A DNA stretch of 64,000 nt from Monocercomonoides exilis (Eukaryota > Preaxostyla > Oxymonadida > Polymastigidae): positions 1,357,501-1,421,500 of the forward strand of contig LSRY02000020.1 of assembly GCA_001643675.2 (NCBI GenBank), given 5' to 3'. The first letter of the stretch is position 1; every line of letters starts with the position of its first letter. The notes beneath the pieces were generated by a model. It did not search any database, was not told where the DNA came from, and was given only the letters and a program-made list of their open reading frames with translations. Below, piece by piece: positions 57,033 to 64,000 of the stretch. Position numbers and translations under genes: made by a program.

Positions 57033-57271
57033 TCACTCACTCACTCACTCACTCACTCACTCACTCACTCACTCACTCACTCACTCACTCACTCACTCAC
57101 TCACTCACTCACTCACTCACTCACTCACTCACTCACTCACTCACTCACTCACTCACTCACTCACTCACTCACTCACTCACTCACTCACTCACTCACTCAC
57201 TCACTCACTCACTCACTCACTCACTCACTCACTCACTCACTCACTCACTCACTCACTCACTCACTCACTCA
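57033..57271. repeat. (CACT)n tract, unit R4-R5
   Basis: About 239 bases without visible interruption. Confidence 0.93.
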
Positions 57272-58014
57272 ATTATTCATTTTATGAATTCAATCAATAT
57301 TTCACAATTCTTTCAACCATTCAATTTCACATTCATTCAATCCCTCACGAACTGTTTTCTCCTTCTCTTTCTCTTTCTCTTTCTCTTTTTTCTTTCACTT
57401 TCTCTTTCACTTTAACTTTTGAAATCGCTTCACATCATTGTGTTTCTCATAATATTCCATTTGAATGTTCGTTGGATGATTTCTTATTTTTCTTTTTCAT
57501 TCATTCAATTAATCATTTATTCATCTATCCATTTGCACTTTCTTTTTCTCTCTCATTTTCTTTTTTCTTTTCTTTCTTTTTTCGAATTCTTAACATTTTG
57601 TTTTTACTCATCTTTAACATTTCTCTTTAAGAATTTTATTTGAGATGGGAAATAGAAGGGGGGAAAAAATGAGGATTGAATAAAATATAAGTTTATAATG
57701 AAGGCAAAATGGAAAGAAAAGCGAAAGCGGAAAGAAAGCGAAAAATGAAAGGAAGAAGAAAAGAGAGGAGAGGAGAGGAGAAGAGAGGAGAAGAAGATAA
57801 ATGAATGAGAAAAAGAAAAGGAAAAGGAATAAGAAAGAGAAAGAGAAAGAGAAAGAGAAAGAAAAAAAGAAAGAAATTTGGAATAAAAGGGAAAAGGAGG
57901 GAAAGAAGGGAAAAGAGAAAGGTTAAAGGTGAAAAAGAAAAGAAAATGAATAGAAACAGAAAAAGAAAAAAAAGAAAAAAAAAGAAAAAAAAGAGGAAAA
58001 AGAGAAAAAGAAAA

Positions 58015-58129
58015 GCTACAGCACTGGGTTTTTCCAGGCGGTCACCCATCCAAGTACTAACCCAGCGTTGGCCGCTTAACTTCGGAGGTCTGAAGGGATC
58101 CGGTGCGTATGACCAACTATGGCCGTAGC
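58015..58129 (-). rRNA. 5S: 5S ribosomal RNA, copy R5
   Basis: Complete copy, 1441 bases beyond R4. Confidence 0.97.
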
Positions 58130-58203
58130 TCACACACACTCCCTCAACCATCCCTTTTATAATCTTCCCCCAACTATCCTTCTTTTTCTTTTCTTTCTTT
58201 CTA

Positions 58204-58234
<31 letters not shown>

Positions 58235-58473
58235 CTCTTTTTCAATTTCTTTTCTTATTATCAAAATATCTTTCCCAATCATTATCTCTATCTTTTCTCT
58301 TCCTCTTTCTCTTCAACTATAACTTTCTTCTTCTTTCTTTCACACATTCACATTCACACCCTCCCACTCTCTTTTAATTACCACTTCACTCTTTCCACTT
58401 TCTTTCCCTCATTCCTTCTTTTCCTCATTCTCATCCTCTCTCACTCTTTCACTTTCAAAGTTCATTCATTCAT

Positions 58474-58700
58474 TCACTCACTCACTCACTCACTCACTCA
58501 CTCACTCACTCACTCACTCACTCACTCACTCACTCACTCACTCACTCACTCACTCACTCACTCACTCACTCACTCACTCACTCACTCACTCACTCACTCA
58601 CTCACTCACTCACTCACTCACTCACTCACTCACTCACTCACTCACTCACTCACTCACTCACTCACTCACTCACTCACTCACTCACTCACTCACTCACTCA
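58474..58700. repeat. (CACT)n tract, unit R5-R6
   Basis: About 227 bases, uninterrupted. Confidence 0.93.
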
Positions 58701-59438
58701 ATTATTCATTTTATGAATTCAATCAATATTTCACAATTCTTTCAACCATTCAATTTCACATTCATTCAATCCCTCACGAACTGTTTTCTCCTTCTCTTTC
58801 TCTTTCTCTTTCTCTTTTTCTTTCACTTTCTCTTTCACTTTAACTTTTGAAATCGCTTCACATCATTGTGTTTCTCATAATATTCCATTTGAATGTTCGT
58901 TGGATGATTTCTTATTTTTCTTTTTCATTCATTCAATTAATCATTTATTCATCTATCCATTTGCACTTTCTTTTTCTCTCTCATTTTCTTTTTTTCTTTT
59001 CTTTTTTCGAATTCTTAACATTTTGTTTTTACTCATCTTTAACATTTCTCTTTAAGAATTTTATTTGAGATGGGAAATAGAAGGGGGGAAAAAATGAGGA
59101 TTGAATAAAATATAAGTTTATAATGAAGGCAAAATGGAAAGAAAAGCGAAAGCGGAAAGAAAGCGAAAAATGAAAGGAAGAAGAAAAGAGAGGAGAGGAG
59201 AGGAGAAGAGAGGAGAAGAAGATAAATGAATGAGAAAAAGAAAAGGAAAAGGAATAAGAAAGAGAAAGAGAAAGAGAAAGAGAAAGAAAAAAGAAAGAAA
59301 TTTGGAATAAAAGGGAAAAGGAGGGAAAGAAGGGAAAAGAGAAAGGTTAAAGGTGAAAAAGAAAAGAAAATGAATAGAAACAGAAAAGAAAAAAAAGAAA
59401 AAAAAAAGAAAAAAAAGAGGAAAAAGAGAAAAAGAAAA

Positions 59439-59553
59439 GCTACAGCACTGGGTTTTTCCAGGCGGTCACCCATCCAAGTACTAACCCAGCGTTGGCCGCT
59501 TAACTTCGGAGGTCTGAAGGGATCCGGTGCGTATGACCAACTATGGCCGTAGC
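59439..59553 (-). rRNA. 5S: 5S ribosomal RNA, copy R6
   Basis: Complete copy, 1424 bases beyond R5. Confidence 0.97.
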
Positions 59554-59625
59554 TCACACACACTCCCTCAACCATCCCTTTTATAATCTTCCCCCAACTA
59601 TCCTTCTTTTCTTTCTTTCTTTCTA

Positions 59626-59656
<31 letters not shown>

Positions 59657-59895
59657 CTCTTTTTCAATTTCTTTTCTTATTATCAAAATATCTTTCCCAA
59701 TCATTATCTCTATCTTTTCTCTTCCTCTTTCTCTTCAACTATAACTTTCTTCTTCTTTCTTTCACACATTCACATTCACACCCTCCCACTCTCTTTTTAA
59801 TTACCACTTCACTCTTTCCACTTTCTTTCCCTCATTCCTTCTTTTCCTCATTCTCATCCTCTCTCACTCTTTCACTTTCAAAGTTCATTCATTCA

Positions 59896-60201
59896 TTCAC
59901 TCACTCACTCACTCACTCACTCACTCACTCACTCACTCACTCACTCACTCACTCACTCACTCACTCACTCACTCACTCACTCACTCACTCACTCACTCAC
60001 TCACTCACTCACTCACTCACTCACTCACTCACTCACTCACTCACTCACTCTCACTCACTCACTCACTCACTCACTCACTCACTCACTCACTCACTCACTC
60101 ACTCACTCACTCACTCACTCACTCACTCACTCACTCACTCACTCACTCACTCACTCACTCACTCACTCACTCACTCACTCACTCACTCACTCACTCACTC
60201 A
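59896..60201. repeat. (CACT)n tract, unit R6-R7
   Basis: About 306 bases with a single CTCTCACT interruption near 60050. Confidence 0.93.
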
Positions 60202-60940
60202 ATTATTCATTTTATGAATTCAATCAATATTTCACAATTCTTTCAACCATTCAATTTCACATTCATTCAATCCCTCACGAACTGTTTTCTCCTTCTCTTT
60301 CTCTTTCTCTTTCTCTTTTTCTTTCACTTTCTCTTTCACTTTAACTTTTGAAATCGCTTCACATCATTGTGTTTCTCATAATATTCCATTTGAATGTTCG
60401 TTGGATGATTTCTTATTTTTCTTTTTCATTCATTCAATTAATCATTTATTCATCTATCCATTTGCACTTTCTTTTCTCTCTCATTTTCTTTTTCTTTCTT
60501 TCTTTTTTCGAATTCTTAACATTTTGTTTTTACTCATCTTTAACATTTCTCTTTAAGAATTTTATTTGAGATGGGAAATAGAAGGGGGGAAAAAATGAGG
60601 ATTGAATAAAATATAAGTTTATAATGAAGGCAAAATGGAAAGAAAAGCGAAAGCGGAAAGAAAGCGAAAAATGAAAGGAAGAAGAAAAGAGAGGAGAGGA
60701 GAGGAGAAGAGAGGAGAAGAAGATAAATGAATGAGAAAAAGAAAAGGAAAAGGAATAAGAAAGAGAAAGAGAAAGAGAAAGAGAAAGAAAAAAGAAAGAA
60801 ATTTGGAATAAAAGGGAAAAGGAGGGAAAGAAGGGAAAAGAGAAAGGTTAAAGGTGAAAAAGAAAAGAAAATGAATAGAAACAGAAAAAGAAAAAAAAGA
60901 AAAAAAAAAGAAAAAAAAGAGGAAAAAGAGAAAAAGAAAA

Positions 60941-61055
60941 GCTACAGCACTGGGTTTTTCCAGGCGGTCACCCATCCAAGTACTAACCCAGCGTTGGCCG
61001 CTTAACTTCGGAGGTCTGAAGGGATCCGGTGCGTATGACCAACTATGGCCGTAGC
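60941..61055 (-). rRNA. 5S: 5S ribosomal RNA, copy R7
   Basis: Complete copy, 1502 bases beyond R6. The C-run in its upstream block is C6 rather than C5, shared with R8. Confidence 0.97.
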
Positions 61056-61128
61056 TCACACACACTCCCTCAACCATCCCTTTTATAATCTTCCCCCCAA
61101 CTATCCTTCTTTTCTTTCTTTCTTTCTA

Positions 61129-61159
<31 letters not shown>

Positions 61160-61398
61160 CTCTTTTTCAATTTCTTTTCTTATTATCAAAATATCTTTCC
61201 CAATCATTATCTCTATCTTTTCTCTTCCTCTTTCTCTTCAACTATAACTTTCTTCTTCTTTCTTTCACACATTCACATTCACACCCTCCCACTCTCTTTT
61301 AATTACCACTTCACTCTTTCCACTTTCTTTCCCTCATTCCTTCTTTTCCTCATTCTCATCCTCTCTCACTCTTTCACTTTCAAAGTTCATTCATTCAT

Positions 61399-61787
61399 TC
61401 ACTCACTCACTCACTCACTCACTCACTCACTCACTCACTCACTCACTCACTCACTCACTCACTCACTCACTCACTCACTCACTCACTCACTCACTCACTC
61501 ACTCACTCACTCACTCACTCACTCACTCACTCACTCACTCACTCACTCACTCACTCACTCACTCACTCACTCACTCACTCACTCACTCACTCACTCACTC
61601 ACTCACTCACTCACTCACTCACTCACTCACTCACTCACTCACTCACTCACTCTCACTCACTCACTCACTCACTCACTCACTCACTCACTCACTCACTCAC
61701 TCACTCACTCACTCACTCACTCACTCACTCACTCACTCACTCACTCACTCACTCACTCACTCACTCACTCACTCACTCACTCACTCA
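61399..61787. repeat. (CACT)n tract, unit R7-R8
   Basis: About 389 bases with a single CTCTCACT interruption near 61650. Confidence 0.93.
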
Positions 61788-62520
61788 ATTATTCATTTTA
61801 TGAATTCAATCAATATTTCACAATTCTTTCAACCATTCAATTTCACATTCATTCAATCCCTCACGAACTGTTTTCTCCTTCTCTTTCTCTTTCTCTTTCT
61901 CTTTTTTCTTTCACTTTCTCTTTCACTTTAACTTTTGAAATCGCTTCACATCATTGTGTTTCTCATAATATTCCATTTGAATGTTCGTTGGATGATTTCT
62001 TATTTTTCTTTTTCATTCATTCAATTAATCATTTATTCATCTATCCATTTGCACTTTCTTTTCTCTCTCATTTTCTTTTTCTTTCTTTCTTTTTTCGAAT
62101 TCTTAACATTTTGTTTTTACTCATCTTTAACATTTCTCTTTAAGAATTTTATTTGAGATGGGAAATAGAAGGGGGGAAAAAATGAGGATTGAATAAAATA
62201 TAAGTTTATAATGAAGGCAAAATGGAAAGAAAAGCGAAAGCGGAAAGAAAGCGAAAAATGAAAGGAAGAAGAAAAGAGAGGAGAGGAGAGGAGAAGAGAG
62301 GAGAAGAAGATAAATGAATGAGAAAAAGAAAAGGAAAAGGAATAAGAAAGAGAAAGAGAAAGAGAAAGAGAAAGAAAAAAGAAAGAAATTTGGAATAAAA
62401 GGGAAAAGGAGGGAAAGAAGGGAAAAGAGAAAGGTTAAAGGTGAAAAAGAAAAGAAAATGAATAGAAACAGAAAAAAGAAAAAAAAAAGAAAAAAAAAGA
62501 GGAAAAAGAGAAAAAGAAAA

Positions 62521-62635
62521 GCTACAGCACTGGGTTTTTCCAGGCGGTCACCCATCCAAGTACTAACCCAGCGTTGGCCGCTTAACTTCGGAGGTCTGAA
62601 GGGATCCGGTGCGTATGACCAACTATGGCCGTAGC
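62521..62635 (-). rRNA. 5S: 5S ribosomal RNA, copy R8
   Basis: Complete copy, 1580 bases beyond R7. Confidence 0.97.
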
Positions 62636-62708
62636 TCACACACACTCCCTCAACCATCCCTTTTATAATCTTCCCCCCAACTATCCTTCTTTTCTTTCTT
62701 TCTTTCTA

Positions 62709-62739
<31 letters not shown>

Positions 62740-62979
62740 CTCTTTTTCAATTTCTTTTCTTATTATCAAAATATCTTTCCCAATCATTATCTCTATCTTT
62801 TCTCTTCCTCTTTCTCTTCAACTATAACTTTCTTCTTCTTTCTTTCACACATTCACATTCACACCCTCCCACTCTCTTTTTAATTACCACTTCACTCTTT
62901 CCACTTTCTTTCCCTCATTCCTTCTTTTCCTCATTCTCATCCTCTCTCACTCTTTCACTTTCAAAGTTCATTCATTCAT

Positions 62980-63202
62980 TCACTCACTCACTCACTCACT
63001 CACTCACTCACTCACTCACTCACTCACTCACTCACTCACTCACTCACTCACTCACTCACTCACTCACTCACTCACTCACTCACTCACTCACTCACTCACT
63101 CACTCACTCACTCACTCACTCACTCACTCACTCACTCACTCACTCACTCACTCACTCACTCACTCACTCACTCACTCACTCACTCACTCACTCACTCACT
63201 CA
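62980..63202. repeat. (CACT)n tract, unit R8-R9
   Basis: About 223 bases, uninterrupted. Confidence 0.93.
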
Positions 63203-63943
63203 ATTATTCATTTTATGAATTCAATCAATATTTCACAATTCTTTCAACCATTCAATTTCACATTCATTCAATCCCTCACGAACTGTTTTCTCCTTCTCTT
63301 TCTCTTTCTCTTTCTCTTTTTCTTTCACTTTCTCTTTCACTTTAACTTTTGAAATCGCTTCACATCATTGTGTTTCTCATAATATTCCATTTGAATGTTC
63401 GTTGGATGATTTCTTATTTTTCTTTTTCATTCATTCAATTAATCATTTATTCATCTATCCATTTGCACTTTCTTTTTCTCTCTCATTTTCTTTTTTCTTT
63501 TCTTTCTTTTTTCGAATTCTTAACATTTTGTTTTTACTCATCTTTAACATTTCTCTTTAAGAATTTTATTTGAGATGGGAAATAGAAGGGGGGAAAAAAT
63601 GAGGATTGAATAAAATATAAGTTTATAATGAAGGCAAAATGGAAAGAAAAGCGAAAGCGGAAAGAAAGCGAAAAATGAAAGGAAGAAGAAAAGAGAGGAG
63701 AGGAGAGGAGAAGAGAGGAGAAGAAGATAAATGAATGAGAAAAAGAAAAGGAAAAGGAATAAGAAAGAGAAAGAGAAAGAGAAAGAGAAAGAAAAAAGAA
63801 AGAAATTTGGAATAAAAGGGAAAAGGAGGGAAAGAAGGGAAAAGAGAAAGGTTAAAGGTGAAAAAGAAAAGAAAATGAATAGAAACAGAAAAAGAAAAAA
63901 AAAGAAAAAAAAGAAAAAAAAGAGGAAAAAGAGAAAAAGAAAA

Positions 63944-64000
63944 GCTACAGCACTGGGTTTTTCCAGGCGGTCACCCATCCAAGTACTAACCCAGCGTTGG
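63944..64000 (-). rRNA. 5S: 5S ribosomal RNA, copy R9 (cut by window end)
   Basis: Only the 3' 57 bases are visible, 1423 bases beyond R8; they match the other copies. The array therefore continues past the window. Confidence 0.95.

Larger units (their letters stand above)
50940..64000 (-). repeat. right 5S rDNA tandem array (minus strand, continues beyond window)
   Basis: Eight complete 5S genes and one cut by the window end, all on the minus strand. Spacings are 1392, 1452, 1787, 1441, 1424, 1502, 1580 and 1423 bases. On the minus strand each gene is followed by a purine-free A/T/C stretch containing CTGTTTCTATTCATTTTC instead of the left array's (ATTTTT)n run. A very long (GAGT)n run (CACT on the + strand) lies further upstream of each gene. 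The first unit, to the left of R1, is diverged between 50940 and 51540. Confidence 0.93.

Noticed and set aside
52396-63202. Regularly spaced short repeats as a CRISPR-like array or telomere
   Set aside because: The CACT runs are pure microsatellite with no spacers, lie inside the genome rather than at an end, and the window is eukaryotic.

Overview
This is an AT-rich nuclear window from a eukaryote. Protein genes carry GT-AG introns of about 74 to 289 bases, TAA and TGA both act as stops, and RNA polymerase III genes are present. Small introns, serine-rich proteins and a membrane pseudokinase would fit a metamonad protist such as an oxymonad (Monocercomonoides-like). That placement is inference from style; no marker in the window proves it.

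The dominant feature is 5S ribosomal DNA. A left array (about 2395-33650) holds 24 5S rRNA genes on the + strand, one every 1303-1337 bases. A right array (about 50940 to the window end) holds 8 complete genes and one cut by the window edge, all on the - strand, one every 1392-1787 bases. The 115-base gene looks identical in both arrays and carries the internal boxes of a type 1 Pol III promoter, a TATA-like box at -32 to -25 and a T-run terminator. The spacers are of two related but distinct types, made of purine- and pyrimidine-rich simple repeats. Length variation of the right units comes almost entirely from a (CACT)n tract of about 200-600 bases.

Between the arrays, which are transcribed towards each other, lies a gene island of about 14.5 kb in two divergent pairs. 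THOC3-like WD40 gene (-, six exons) and a CrtI/retinol-saturase-type FAD oxidoreductase (+, nine exons) share a 280-base upstream region. 40S protein uS2/RPSA (-, no intron) and a 2125-residue Pumilio/PUF protein (+, no intron) share a 356-base upstream region. Before the left array is the 3' part of a single-pass membrane protein with a degenerate kinase domain.

The inner edge of the right array (48.4-51.9 kb) is decayed: spacer remnants, one 5S pseudogene, and a place where a Lys/Glu/Ser/His-rich coding sequence stands where a 5S gene would be expected, running seamlessly into spacer sequence. The last 5S copy of the left array has a right-type 3' spacer. These boundary structures, and the inverted paired arrays themselves, are the most unusual things here. 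Nearly all long open frames in the arrays are translations of 5S genes or low-complexity spacer and are not reported as genes.
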